Shown in pieces: positions 1 through 8,578 of a DNA stretch of 64,000 nucleotides; position 1 is the first letter of the stretch; every line of letters starts with the position of its first letter. The position numbers and the translations under genes are program-made. The DNA is from Xanthocytophaga flava. GTDB taxonomy: Bacteria; Bacteroidota; Bacteroidia; Cytophagales; 172606-1. The stretch is taken from the NCBI GenBank assembly GCA_030068525.1, contig JASJOS010000009.1:124001-188000 (forward strand), in the 5' to 3' direction. The notes under the pieces are model-generated. The model saw only the letters and a program-made list of their open reading frames with translations, searched no databases and was not told where the DNA came from.

Positions 1-129
1 TTCATGAACTTGACCAATCAGCCGTTTGAGACCTATGCAGGTACTCGTAATTTCACTACCCAACGTGAATTTTATGGGTGGTGGACCCGCTTTGGAATCA
101 AATTTAACATACTGGATAAAACAAAGTAA
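1..129 (+). CDS. TonB-dependent receptor, C-terminal fragment
   Basis: The window opens inside a reading frame that runs 42 codons to a TAA stop. The tail has alternating aromatic and polar residues (FYGWWTRFGIKFNI) and a final beta-strand motif, which is how SusC/TonB-dependent outer-membrane receptors of Bacteroidota end. Only the last barrel strands are present, so the substrate cannot be read directly. The gene lies just upstream of a lipoprotein and a phytase on the same strand, which suggests uptake of a phytate-derived or phosphate-containing compound. Partial at the 5' side because of the window edge. Confidence 0.75.
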   Translation, partial: FMNLTNQPFETYAGTRNFTTQREFYGWWTRFGIKFNILDKTK

Positions 130-221
130 TCCATTGATGCCGCATTGCCAGTTTGAGTGGTATCCATGAACTGGGGATGCTACAGGCAATAGCCTATCCA
201 CAACTATAAACTGACAACTTT

Positions 222-1268
222 ATGAATAAATATACCCGAGTAGGGTTGGCATTGCTAACCTGTGGGCTGTTGGCTGCCTGTGATAAACGCCACGACGATG
301 TAGTAGAACCGATTTCACTGGAAAAATTTCCGAAACAAATTGTACTCAGTGATGAGGGCGATGGTGATATAGAAGACGAAGATAAAGTAAGCATTGGTAT
401 TGAACTGCTTAAGCAATATGACCCATCCGGTGAAGATCTGGAAGGGGTGGTGAACCCTCTAAAAGAGGCAGTTACTGTGTCGTTTGAAATCAAAGATCTG
501 GAAGGGTTCAGCAATCTGTCTGACTATGTGAAAGGAGGGACGGCCTTCTATGAAATAGATGACTGTACAACTTCTGAAGATGAGTCTATAGATTTGAATT
601 TTTCACTGGACCTGGCTACTGGTAAAGGCTCTGTTGTGTTTCCAGCCGGTGTAGAAAGTATTGAAATCGAACTGGAAACGGATGAAGACTTTTTTGATGA
701 CAAGACCCTCAACACAGAAAAACGTGGCTTTACTTTCGCATTGACCGGAATAAGTGCTTCTACTGAAAATGTGGTTGTGAATACAGCCAATGAGTTTGCC
801 TACCTGGTATTGGATGATGAAGCTGTTTTTGGTGAATGGGAAGTTGATGCCAGTGATGCCACTGAATTTGCCGCCTTCAAAAACCTGTTTGGATCATTTG
901 ATGAGTCCATCGCTAATCTGGAAAGCACAGATATAGACAAGATTGAAATCGAATTCGGATACGAAGGTTTTCAATTGAAAATAACCCTCAACGAAACCGA
1001 ACCGGATGAGTGTGATGCATCTGAACTGGTTAACAAAGAAATCGAACTGGAAGGGGAGTATGGTGGAGATATAGAAGATCTATTTGCGACATTAAACGGT
1101 TCGCTGGAATTTTCAGAAGAAATTGAGCAGGAAGATGGAAAGGTTGTGGAGTTTACACTGGAAGGTGAATATGCCATTGATCCGGTAGATACGGAAAAGT
1201 TAACATTGACGTTAAAAGGGGAATATCTGGATGATATTCCTGAAACCACACTTCATCTGAAAAAATGA
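222..1268 (+). CDS. acidic secreted lipoprotein, unknown function
   Basis: A 348-residue protein with a short signal peptide ending in a lipobox (LLAAC, lipidated Cys20), so it should be an outer- or inner-membrane lipoprotein. The mature part is very rich in Asp and Glu, and residues about 80-200 alternate beta-strand-like segments with acidic loops, reminiscent of Calx-beta or other Ca-binding beta-sandwiches; that resemblance is an inference. It starts 92 bp after the TonB-receptor stop and ends 61 bp before the phytase start, so the three probably form one operon. It may be a surface partner of the receptor. I do not recognise a named family. Confidence 0.85.
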   Translation: MNKYTRVGLALLTCGLLAACDKRHDDVVEPISLEKFPKQIVLSDEGDGDIEDEDKVSIGIELLKQYDPSGEDLEGVVNPLKEAVTVSFEIKDLEGFSNLSDYVKGGTAFYEIDDCTTSEDESIDLNFSLDLATGKGSVVFPAGVESIEIELETDEDFFDDKTLNTEKRGFTFALTGISASTENVVVNTANEFAYLVLDDEAVFGEWEVDASDATEFAAFKNLFGSFDESIANLESTDIDKIEIEFGYEGFQLKITLNETEPDECDASELVNKEIELEGEYGGDIEDLFATLNGSLEFSEEIEQEDGKVVEFTLEGEYAIDPVDTEKLTLTLKGEYLDDIPETTLHLKK

Positions 1269-1329
1269 TTCCCTGTATTTTTGATCGAAATTAGTTAAGT
1301 CATTTGTTTTTGATACTAGATAATAATCC

Positions 1330-2463
1330 ATGAAATATATTTTCTTGCCTGTAGTGCTGTTGTGTATGGCTTGCGGGTCCAACTCAAACCAAACCACAGA
1401 ATCTACCCAACCATCTGCAGATACTGCACATACCTTTAGTCCAGTGTATGATACAGCAACAGTGATTCAGCCTGTTTATACTACTGACACTACTCTATAT
1501 GATACAGACGATCCTGCCATCTGGATCAATCCAGCTAATGCGAGTGAGAGTCTGGTATTGGGGACTGACAAGAATGAAAACGGAGCGTTATATGTCTATA
1601 ATCTGAAAGGAAAAATCATCACTGATAAGGTAGTAAAAGGACTGAAACGCCCTAATAATGTGGATATAGAATATGGTGTGATAATAGGGGGAAAGCTCAC
1701 AGACATTGCAGTGGTGACCGAACGCCTTACCCACAAACTACGTGTGTATAGCTTACCATCCATGCAGACTGTGGATGGGGGAGGCTTACCTGTTTTTGAA
1801 GGTGAATCAGCTGATAACGAATTTCGGGATCTGATGGGAATTTCCTTATATAAGAATCCAGCCAATGGAAAAGTTTATGCTATTGTTGGTCGGAAAACAG
1901 GCCCATCTAAAGAATACTTGTGGCAATATCTACTGGAAGATACTGGTAATGGTCAGCTAAAAGCTACTCTGGTACGTAAGTTTGGTGCCTACAGCGGAGC
2001 CAAAGAAATTGAGTCTATTGCTGTAGATGATGCGTTGGGATATGTATACTATTCAGACGAAACTGTAGGTGTACGCAAGTATTATGCAGATCCAGATAAA
2101 GGAAATGACGAACTGGCTTTGTTTGCTACAACGGGTTTTAGTGGTGATCATGAAGGTATTTCTATTTATGTGGTAGATGATAAAACAGGCTATATACTGG
2201 TATCAGACCAGCAGGCTGACAAGTTTCATATCTTTACCCGTGAAGGCTCCAGCGAGAATCCACATCGGCACCAGTTGCTGAAAGTAGTAAAAGTAGCTTC
2301 TCATGAGAGTGATGGCTCTGAAATAACTGCATTACCACTGGGTCCGGACTTTCCACATGGCTTGTTTGTCGCCATGTCTGATAACCGAACCTTTGGCTTA
2401 TATTCCTGGGATGCTATCGCAGGTAAGGATTTAAAAAAAGCTGAATCCGTTAAAAAGCCATAG
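1330..2463 (+). CDS. beta-propeller 3-phytase lipoprotein
   Basis: A 377-residue lipoprotein (lipobox LCMAC, Cys15) of the BPP/3-phytase family, which releases phosphate from myo-inositol hexakisphosphate in a Ca-dependent six-bladed propeller. Diagnostic stretches are DTDDPAIWINP near residue 57, GTDKNENGALYVYNLKGK near residue 80, RPNNVDIEYG near residue 105, a GISIY/GDHEGI region around residue 275, and SDQQADKFHIF. The length is close to other secreted phytases. Its position behind a TonB receptor and a lipoprotein matches known Bacteroidota phytate loci. Phosphate regulation is likely from function, but I did not identify an operator. Confidence 0.93.
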   Translation: MKYIFLPVVLLCMACGSNSNQTTESTQPSADTAHTFSPVYDTATVIQPVYTTDTTLYDTDDPAIWINPANASESLVLGTDKNENGALYVYNLKGKIITDKVVKGLKRPNNVDIEYGVIIGGKLTDIAVVTERLTHKLRVYSLPSMQTVDGGGLPVFEGESADNEFRDLMGISLYKNPANGKVYAIVGRKTGPSKEYLWQYLLEDTGNGQLKATLVRKFGAYSGAKEIESIAVDDALGYVYYSDETVGVRKYYADPDKGNDELALFATTGFSGDHEGISIYVVDDKTGYILVSDQQADKFHIFTREGSSENPHRHQLLKVVKVASHESDGSEITALPLGPDFPHGLFVAMSDNRTFGLYSWDAIAGKDLKKAESVKKP

Positions 2464-2799
2464 AGGAAGAATATTCCTCTATACCCCTGAATGGAATGTT
2501 CTTCCTTCTATGTGAACGAATTACTCCCTTCTTATCCTCCAGAACGGAACACTCATACTTATAAAGCCCTCTATTGTCCTCCTGAAAGGACCTTCCTGCC
2601 ACGCATCAGTGTGGGCGTGAGCGGGATACGTATGACAAATAGAGTAATGTCTAATTTCTGAGTAAATAGCTTCAAGTACAAAAGCCGATTCTGTAAAGGA
2701 TCGGCTTTTGTACAATACAAGCAACAGTATCTTTGCTTTTTATTTGCATTATCTGCTCTATCTTTGCCGGATAATCCTTATCTCTAATCTGAATTTGCA
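2464..2799. repeat. intergenic region with dispersed repeat and hairpin
   Basis: No convincing gene. Positions 2540-2646 hold an imperfect copy of an intergenic repeat also found, inverted, near 25749-25815: the blocks TTGTCCTCCTGAAAGGA (2574-2590) and TGACAAATAGAGT (2633-2645) recur exactly. The stop of the phytase gene sits in a small palindrome (2461-2481). A TATCTTTG box at 2759-2766 matches the Bacteroidota -7 promoter consensus TAnnTTTG and could serve the next gene. Confidence 0.6.
2676..2713. terminator. 14-bp perfect hairpin, terminator-like
   Basis: GTACAAAAGCCGAT pairs perfectly with ATCGGCTTTTGTAC around a 10-nt loop. There is no long U-tract, but the T-rich arm gives TTTT on both strands. 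It lies 213 bp behind the phytase, so it may end the phytate operon or be a stand-alone structured repeat. Confidence 0.5.
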
Positions 2800-3417
2800 A
2801 TGTTTTTAAGTACTCTGGTTATTGCCATTATTGCATTCATTATTGCTGTTGCAGGTTTTTTTCTTTATAAAAACTATGCATTTCGAAACGCAGGCAAAAA
2901 GATAGCCAATGCCCGTTATGAAAGAATAGAATCTCTCCATCACCAGCTGGAAAATAAACAAACTCCCTCTCCTGAGGAAATGCATAGATATGCCAGTAAT
3001 TTGTTAACCCGTGAGATGACATTTTTGTTACTGAAGAAGTATAACAAGACCCAATTGTTTCCCAAAGAGTTTTATACAATTGAAAAAGGAGCTGCAAGTA
3101 ATCTGGCAAGTTGGCTGGAGTTTCCAACAGAACTGGATGCCTGTCCAAGTGAACTGGAACATATAAAGCGGGTTATATTGAGTCTATATGATGCTCAATC
3201 GGAAATGTATTATGAAGTATTTCGTTTCAGAATCAATCAACCCCACTGGGCTGCAAAAAATGGATGGATGCTGGGAGTAGTTGGTCCGTATACAGCTACC
3301 AGTCAACCTTATGATCCTCCCCAGGCTACATTTAGTCGTTTAAGCAAACTATCTGATAATATAACTCCCGAACAGGAAGTACAGTGGGTGCATGAAACCA
3401 TCTATAAAGCGCATTGA
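2800..3417 (+). CDS. single-pass membrane-anchored protein, unknown
   Basis: 205 residues. Residues 4-26 form one strongly hydrophobic segment, followed by Lys/Arg, giving an N-in anchor with a soluble domain of about 175 residues. The soluble part starts with a likely coiled coil (residues 35-65) and contains aromatic-rich stretches (QPHWAAKNGWMLGVVGPY). No catalytic motif is visible and I do not recognise the family. It follows a TATCTTTG -7-like box by 34 bp and appears monocistronic. Confidence 0.8.
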   Translation: MFLSTLVIAIIAFIIAVAGFFLYKNYAFRNAGKKIANARYERIESLHHQLENKQTPSPEEMHRYASNLLTREMTFLLLKKYNKTQLFPKEFYTIEKGAASNLASWLEFPTELDACPSELEHIKRVILSLYDAQSEMYYEVFRFRINQPHWAAKNGWMLGVVGPYTATSQPYDPPQATFSRLSKLSDNITPEQEVQWVHETIYKAH

Positions 3418-3694
3418 GTGAACTTCTGTGAAAGGGTAAGAAAACAAGGGAATAATGTCTGAGAACATTCCAACGATAAAGATACTTGTAACACTTCTCT
3501 GACAGGTTGATAGTGAGGGCTTTCACAGAAAAGTAAAATTCTGCATTTACCAGATCAACTTTGGGAGGATTAATAGAATGTGTACACCTTACTATGAGGT
3601 TTTGATCCTGCCAGGATGCAAGCTGTAGGATTACATTACTATCTGTCTTCTAAAACCTAACCTTTAAAATACCCACCTGATGCTATGTCGTCAG

Positions 3695-4015
3695 ATGGAT
3701 AAAAAACGTAAAAACACTATGTATACAAGTCAAAGCGGACTCATGCAACATGACGCTGAAGAAGTTGCGAAAATCAAATTTGAAATTGAGGTGGGATGCA
3801 AAAGTATCTTTGTAGAAAGCTGGGAAGCAGCTATCCTGTTCTGTGAACAACAATATGATGCAGATCATACTCCTCCTACTGAAACCCCAAGAGATGGATG
3901 CTGGATTTCTAACGACAGCTATATTACCATTACACCAACTGATGAGGTATCTGTGCGCAGTAAATACTCTGCCAAAGATGAGATACATGTGTATCCGGAA
4001 GCCTTTGTCTTCTAG
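3695..4015 (+). CDS. small hypothetical protein
   Basis: About 106 residues from the chosen ATG at 3695; other in-frame ATGs are at 3680 and 3719, and no ribosome-binding sequence separates them. The body is acidic with a mixed alpha/beta pattern (AKIKFEIEVGCKSIFVESWEAAILFCEQQYD) and no motif I recognise. It is followed at 4049 by a hairpin, which supports a real transcript end. There is no signal peptide or membrane segment, so it is probably cytoplasmic. Confidence 0.6.
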   Translation: MDKKRKNTMYTSQSGLMQHDAEEVAKIKFEIEVGCKSIFVESWEAAILFCEQQYDADHTPPTETPRDGCWISNDSYITITPTDEVSVRSKYSAKDEIHVYPEAFVF

Positions 4016-4048
4016 ATAGAAAAATAAAATAATACAATTTAACAATTC

Positions 4049-4081
4049 AAGAGCCTGCTTTAGCCCAAAAGCAGACTCTTT
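4049..4081 (+). terminator. hairpin terminator
   Basis: AAGAGCCTGCTT pairs with AAGCAGACTCTT with one mismatch, and a T-rich tail follows. It sits 34 bp behind the small gene ending at 4015. Confidence 0.65.
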
Positions 4082-4373
4082 CACTATTTTTTGGATGTCT
4101 GTTGACTATCCCTATGTTACTGTAGTCACAGAGTGTCACTACTTTTAATTTTGGATGTATATTGCTCCTGATAGTGAGGATCAGTATAGTAGGAGTAAAC
4201 AGATAGTACAACTTACAGGAATTTCTTTTTCTCCTCTATTTCCTTTCTGAAGGACAGGCTGCCGAAAATCTATTTTTAGCTAACGCAAAAAAAAAATCCC
4301 ATTTGCCACTTTTCTTGCAACATCTTTCTGCCTGCCCTGTCACATTGCATAGAACACTACACGTTGAACTACT
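4082..4373. other. upstream region of ECF sigma operon
   Basis: About 290 bp with no open frame of note. It includes an A-run at about 4287-4295. This is presumably the promoter region of the sigma-factor operon, perhaps autoregulated as is usual for ECF factors. I could not identify the -35/-10 pair. Confidence 0.4.
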
Positions 4374-4964
4374 TTGGAAGATAAGCTTTTGGTTACTAGA
4401 GTACTGCAGGGTGATACCCAGGCCTTTGCTGTCATTGTGAAGACTACTGAAAGACTAGTCGCTCAGATTGTATTTAAGATGATTCGCAACGCTGAAGCCA
4501 GAAAGGATATTGCGCAGGATGTATATCTGAATGCCTACAAAAATCTTTCCCGATTTAAGTTTCAATCAAAGCTCAGTACCTGGATTGCACAAATAGCTTA
4601 TAATGCCTGCTTAAATTACCTTGAGAAAAAGAAAATAACCTTATTTGACAGCACCTTTACCCAAGATGAATCTGACGGATCGCAATTGGAAAGAATAGCT
4701 GGCACATTGGTAGATACTGCCGAAAGTGAAGTAGAAAGTAAGCTGTTCCAATCCGAACGTACTACTATTGTCTTGGCAGCTTTGGAGAGGCTTCCACCTG
4801 TTTATAATACATTGATTACCCTATATCATTACGAAGAACTGAGTTATGAAGAGATTGCTCAGATTACAAAGTTGCCAATTGGTACAGTAAAAAATTATTT
4901 ATTCAGAGCAAGAAAGCTTTTAAAAGAACATTTGCTGATAAAATATACTAATGAGGAAATATGA
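4374..4964 (+). CDS. ECF-type RNA polymerase sigma factor
   Basis: 196-residue sigma-70 family factor of the extracytoplasmic-function class. Region 2 spans about residues 22-88 (AQDVYLNAYKNLSRFKFQSKLSTWIAQIAYN); region 4 spans about 135-185 with a clear helix-turn-helix (LSYEEIAQITKLPIGTVKNYLFRARKLL). The start is TTG at 4374: a stop at 4365 closes the frame upstream, and starting later would remove the conserved LLVTRVLQGDTQAFAVIV helix. Its last codons overlap the anti-sigma ATG by 4 bp, so the two are translationally coupled. The cognate signal is unknown. Confidence 0.93.
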   Translation: MEDKLLVTRVLQGDTQAFAVIVKTTERLVAQIVFKMIRNAEARKDIAQDVYLNAYKNLSRFKFQSKLSTWIAQIAYNACLNYLEKKKITLFDSTFTQDESDGSQLERIAGTLVDTAESEVESKLFQSERTTIVLAALERLPPVYNTLITLYHYEELSYEEIAQITKLPIGTVKNYLFRARKLLKEHLLIKYTNEEI

Positions 4965-5404
4965 TGACAGAACATCTTTCAGAAGAGGAAATACAACAAT
5001 ATGCGTTAGATAACACAGCTTGTGGTGAGGCTGTAAAAGTACATGTGCATGCATGTCCACACTGCAGACAGAAGGTTGAAAATTATCAATTGCTTTTTAT
5101 GGCTATCAAAGCACAACCTCCAGCTACCTTCGATTTTGATCTGGCCGAAAGTGTGCTTGAAAAGCTACCACAACCCAGGAAGTCATTGGGTAACGTTTTG
5201 GTTTCTTTCATTCTGGGACTTGCCATTCTTGGAATGGGATGTCTGTTGTATTTTTTCAGGGGACAACTAGCAAGTCTGTTTTCAGGTATTGCTTCTTTGA
5301 CAATATATCTGATTCTGATTGCATCGCTAGCTATTTTCGGATTCCTGTGTATAGATAAATATATGCGATTTGTAAAGCAAACCAAAAAGCTGAATTACTA
5401 TTAA
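4961..5404 (+). CDS. anti-sigma factor with ZAS-type zinc motif
   Basis: 147 residues. The cytosolic N-terminus carries H28-x3-C32-x2-C35, the zinc anti-sigma (ZAS) signature, placed after a short helix (SEEEIQQYALDNTA). Two membrane segments lie at about residues 76-100 and 104-132. It overlaps the sigma gene by 4 bp and presumably holds the sigma factor inactive at the membrane. The periplasmic loop between the two helices is very short, so signal sensing probably happens in the membrane or in the cytosol, possibly by redox change at the zinc site. Confidence 0.85.
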   Translation: MMTEHLSEEEIQQYALDNTACGEAVKVHVHACPHCRQKVENYQLLFMAIKAQPPATFDFDLAESVLEKLPQPRKSLGNVLVSFILGLAILGMGCLLYFFRGQLASLFSGIASLTIYLILIASLAIFGFLCIDKYMRFVKQTKKLNYY

Positions 5405-5481
5405 GTTTTTGCAACATCCTATCCAGTGACCTGTCTAATTTTCTATAAAACAACTCAACTATAAAATAATACTTCACTTCA

Positions 5482-5898
5482 ATGAAAAAGATACTAGTGT
5501 TATCCATGATCATGGCTGTTCCTTTAGCTGCAAATGCCGAAAATGGCTCATACATTAATCAGGAAGTTTTCAATATTTGCTCTGTCATTTTCCTGATAGG
5601 TATGGGCATGCTCTTTCTGCTGACAATCCTGAAAAGAATACTCGATTTTCGTCTGAAAAACAAGATTGTTGAGAAAGGTATCGATCACACTATGGCTGCA
5701 TCCATCTTAGAAACCAACCCTCAGGAAGGTCGAAACATAAACATCAAATGGTTCGCCATTCTGGCTGGTTTGGGCAGTGGTCTTACTCTTATCCATTATA
5801 CCTTGCCATTGGGCATTCATTCCATGGCTATCATGTCTTTTTGTCTGGCCGTGAGCTTTCTAGGTTATTTCTTTTTCCTCCGACAGACTGAACGGTGA
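5482..5898 (+). CDS. small membrane protein, DUF6249-like
   Basis: 138 residues with a cleavable-looking signal peptide (residues 1-19, cleavage after ANA) and membrane helices at about 33-53, 88-106 and 110-132. The loop between helices carries KNKIVEKGIDHTMAA, similar in position to the RMSVLEKGLPPDYF loop of the membrane protein at 10761. Both genes sit beside ECF sigma/anti-sigma pairs, so a role in the same membrane-stress circuit is likely. It is the third gene of the sigma operon, 77 bp after the anti-sigma stop, and is followed by a strong terminator. Confidence 0.75.
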   Translation: MKKILVLSMIMAVPLAANAENGSYINQEVFNICSVIFLIGMGMLFLLTILKRILDFRLKNKIVEKGIDHTMAASILETNPQEGRNINIKWFAILAGLGSGLTLIHYTLPLGIHSMAIMSFCLAVSFLGYFFFLRQTER

Positions 5899-5910
5899 GA
5901 TATGTAAAAC

Positions 5911-5956
5911 AAAGACTCGTAACTCCCCTCCTTAAAAAGGGGAGTTACGAGTCTTT
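5911..5956. terminator. 18-bp perfect hairpin terminator
   Basis: AAAGACTCGTAACTCCCC pairs perfectly with its reverse complement across a 10-nt loop, ending in TTT. It lies 13 bp after the sigma operon and 75 bp before the end of the converging HNH gene, so it can serve both directions. Confidence 0.85.
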
Positions 5957-6031
5957 GACTTGCATTTATCTAAATGGTTGAGAAACTAATATGGATAGTA
6001 AATGGAATAGTATGTTAATCAGGAAACACTC

Positions 6032-6349
6032 TTACAAGGTTTCGCTTTTCTGGACCGCCAGCTCTTTACTTGAACCAATCAGCCGGTACAAGTCATTTGG
6101 ATGTAAGTCAGGTTCCCATTCTTTGCCCTCAGAGATATGAAACTGTTCAACTTTCATATGGCAAGAACCTTTACAAACGGTTATTCCGTTTTCTGCAACA
6201 TAGCCACCATTAGGCATTTCGTTTCTATCAGTAATATGATGTGCATCCAGCAGGTCTTCTGATTGTTGAGTTTGACAAACCTGACAGGTAAAGTTATCCC
6301 GCTTAAAAACTGAATTTCGAAACTGTTGTCTGATTTCCTTTTTGCTCAT
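6032..6349 (-). CDS. stand-alone HNH endonuclease-like protein
   Basis: 105 residues. It has C22-x2-C25, the histidine pair H37-H38 in DAHHI, N54 and the C59-x3-C63-H64 group, which is the zinc-ribbon HNH (HNHc) layout. Such small proteins cleave DNA; cellular roles vary from restriction to mobile-element functions, and nothing here shows which. It has no partner methylase or terminase nearby. It lies 30 bp downstream of a secreted protein gene on the same strand and converges with the sigma operon. Confidence 0.85.
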   Translation of the reverse strand: MSKKEIRQQFRNSVFKRDNFTCQVCQTQQSEDLLDAHHITDRNEMPNGGYVAENGITVCKGSCHMKVEQFHISEGKEWEPDLHPNDLYRLIGSSKELAVQKSETL

Positions 6350-6379
6350 AGGTGTAAATAACTAGTTTCCTCACATGTA

Positions 6380-7468
6380 CTATTTCTCTACGCCATTAAT
6401 AGCTTCCTTTAAAAGGATTATATCTTTCTCTGTAATACATTGATTACTTGCAATAATGCGACATTTTGTATAGATAATTCTACCTGTTTTGCTGTTTATG
6501 ATGGCGACTGTTTTAGCGTTGTTAATAATATGGGTAAGATAATAAGTTGTCTTGGATGAGTCTAAAATCTCTTTTGTCAATTCTTTCTCATCTACAATTT
6601 CGTAAGGATAAGGATAGATTGAAAGTGCTTTATTGATCTCATCATCAGTGGTTTTTGTGTATGATATCCTATCTTTGACCGATTTGTCTGGAATTAGGAA
6701 TGCATAGCTAGGAATAAGCAATATCTCTTTCTTTAATCTTTGCATTTCACTAACATCATTTTTTTCCGCACAAAATGTTCGGGCTGTTCCATTTAATATG
6801 TGTTCATTTATTACAGTAAAATAGGCTTTTAGATCTGGGATTGTCCAATTAAGTAGAACAGCTTCTTTATATAGAAAATCAAAATATTTATCTGTATTTT
6901 CTCTCCTCTTTTCCTTTATTAATTTACTACCATAATTTGCCTTATAAACTATATCGCTCATTTCATCTCCTTTTAGATAATAAGAGCCCATCTTATACGC
7001 ATAGTCTCCAAAACTACCATTGATGGGGCTGCCAGAACCTGTAGATAAGTTGATCCAAGCAAAATTTTTTTTAGGCATTTTTTCTTCTGGCTTGGAAATC
7101 CAGAATTCTAGGAGCAAATACCATGTATTCCAGGATTTTCCAACATTGATAAGAGTACTAATACTTGCATATGAATAATTGGGTTTGTTAAGATAATTTT
7201 CTGCTTGGGAGAAAGGCGCTATTATTAATGGAGTAACTGTCCAAGCAGATTTTAATGTTTTTTCCAATTCAGGCAAAACTTTCTCATCTGTTTGTCTATA
7301 AAAAAAGACAAGAGTGGTTGATCGTATTTCTTTTATTTCTTCCTCTGTAAAATCCTTCTTTCTTTCTCCAAAAGAAGTATACACTTGGTGAAATCCAATT
7401 GATATCTGGGCAAAAGATATAGCGTGAAAGAAAAGAATTGGAATGTATGATAGTAAGAATTTGTTCAT
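6380..7468 (-). CDS. secreted protein, unknown function
   Basis: 362 residues with a signal peptide (about residues 1-20, ending SFAQ). The mature part shows mixed alpha/beta sequence, a short stretch YIIYTKCRII-like beta hairpin near the C-terminus, and no catalytic motif or lipobox that I recognise. It is probably periplasmic. It is followed after 30 bp by the HNH gene, but the two need not be functionally linked. Coding is strong throughout, with no competing frame. Confidence 0.8.
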   Translation of the reverse strand: MNKFLLSYIPILFFHAISFAQISIGFHQVYTSFGERKKDFTEEEIKEIRSTTLVFFYRQTDEKVLPELEKTLKSAWTVTPLIIAPFSQAENYLNKPNYSYASISTLINVGKSWNTWYLLLEFWISKPEEKMPKKNFAWINLSTGSGSPINGSFGDYAYKMGSYYLKGDEMSDIVYKANYGSKLIKEKRRENTDKYFDFLYKEAVLLNWTIPDLKAYFTVINEHILNGTARTFCAEKNDVSEMQRLKKEILLIPSYAFLIPDKSVKDRISYTKTTDDEINKALSIYPYPYEIVDEKELTKEILDSSKTTYYLTHIINNAKTVAIINSKTGRIIYTKCRIIASNQCITEKDIILLKEAINGVEK

Positions 7469-7599
7469 AGAATGTTTACTGAAAGTATAGCGTATTCTAC
7501 AAAAGTATGCAGAAGAACATTATAAGCAATTACTTCACCTCCTTTTTTGCCCGCTTCAGTAACACTCCTTTTTCATTTTTTCATATACTGTTTATAAAA

Positions 7600-8166
7600 C
7601 TATTCAAGCTTTAACGGAGGACCCACTACCTGCATTTCATTTTTTGAAAATTCAGAAGCTACCTCAGCTGCTGAGGGCTCATGATCCAATGCGGCAACAT
7701 TTACAAAAAAGTTTTCCAGCTTGCCTGCCGGCTGCAAGATTACCAGCATCTTCCCTTTATCTGCTGCCTGAGTCCATGCATGGGGAACCTGACGAGGCAG
7801 GAAAATACTGTCTCCCGCTGTAAGATGGTATTTGTCTTCACCAACTTTAAAAAGATAAGATCCTTCTATCACATAAAATATCTCATCCTGTGAAGGATGA
7901 ACATGCAGAGGAGTTCCTCTTCCTTTACTTAAAGACGTTTGTTCAAAGATGGCTAAATCTCCATTAGTATCACTACCTGATATTTTTACATCAAGAACAT
8001 TCTGATTTACACCTTTTAAGGTTAGATGGCCATATTTTCTTCCTTCACCTGCACTAATCTTAAATCCTTTGTTTATTCTGTCAACACTATTTTTGATCTT
8101 ACTCAATGCTAAAAGAGGATAACCAATAAGGGAGAGAATAACAGTAAGAAAGGTGTAGCGTTTCAT
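7600..8166 (-). CDS. cupin-domain protein, possibly exported
   Basis: 188 residues. A hydrophobic N-terminus (residues 3-22) suggests export or anchoring. One conserved cupin barrel spans about residues 70-150 with the metal ligands H88, H90, E95 and H129 (GTPLHVHPSQDE then PRQVPHAW). This is the quercetin-dioxygenase-like cupin family, whose members bind Fe, Mn or Ni and act as dioxygenases, isomerases or sensors; the substrate cannot be told from sequence. It is divergent from the LRR gene to its right. Confidence 0.85.
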   Translation of the reverse strand: MKRYTFLTVILSLIGYPLLALSKIKNSVDRINKGFKISAGEGRKYGHLTLKGVNQNVLDVKISGSDTNGDLAIFEQTSLSKGRGTPLHVHPSQDEIFYVIEGSYLFKVGEDKYHLTAGDSIFLPRQVPHAWTQAADKGKMLVILQPAGKLENFFVNVAALDHEPSAAEVASEFSKNEMQVVGPPLKLE

Positions 8167-8578
8167 AAATGGGTTGTTTTAAGGTTTGAAGACTCTGGTA
8201 TTTTTATATCGTAGAAATGGTATTGGGGAAATGTAACAGATCAGGTATATACTAGAGAAAGATACCTGGATAAGAACTATTTTCATATAACCCTTTTTCT
8301 CATTTAATTACATTTTACAACAAAAACTACGTGGTTGCCTTACCCTTTTGGGTAATGTATAATGCTTTGATTGTGAATTGTTTGTGTTAAATGGTTAGGT
8401 AAGATTTAAATAGTTGAAGCAGTGAGGCTGTGTAGAATAGTATGTATCTTAGCACTAATACTGAATTCCATTAATTTGACTATAGAGCAGAATAGCGTAA
8501 TATGACCCAAAAAGAGTAGCAAATTGTTAAGACGTGTGGTTACTCGCTTTTCTGTATTCCTGTCATTTAATTAGCTTC
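8167..8578. other. divergent intergenic region
   Basis: About 410 bp between the cupin gene and the LRR gene. It is AT-rich, with no open frame, repeat or convincing hairpin. It should hold the promoters of both genes. Confidence 0.5.

Noticed and set aside
194-514. Minus-strand frame of 106 codons opposite the acidic lipoprotein
   Set aside because: Ser-rich shadow of the Asp/Glu codons on the other strand; no motif.
6032-6349. HNH gene considered as part of a prophage or defence island
   Set aside because: No phage, methylase or toxin gene around it; neighbours are a secreted protein and a sigma operon.
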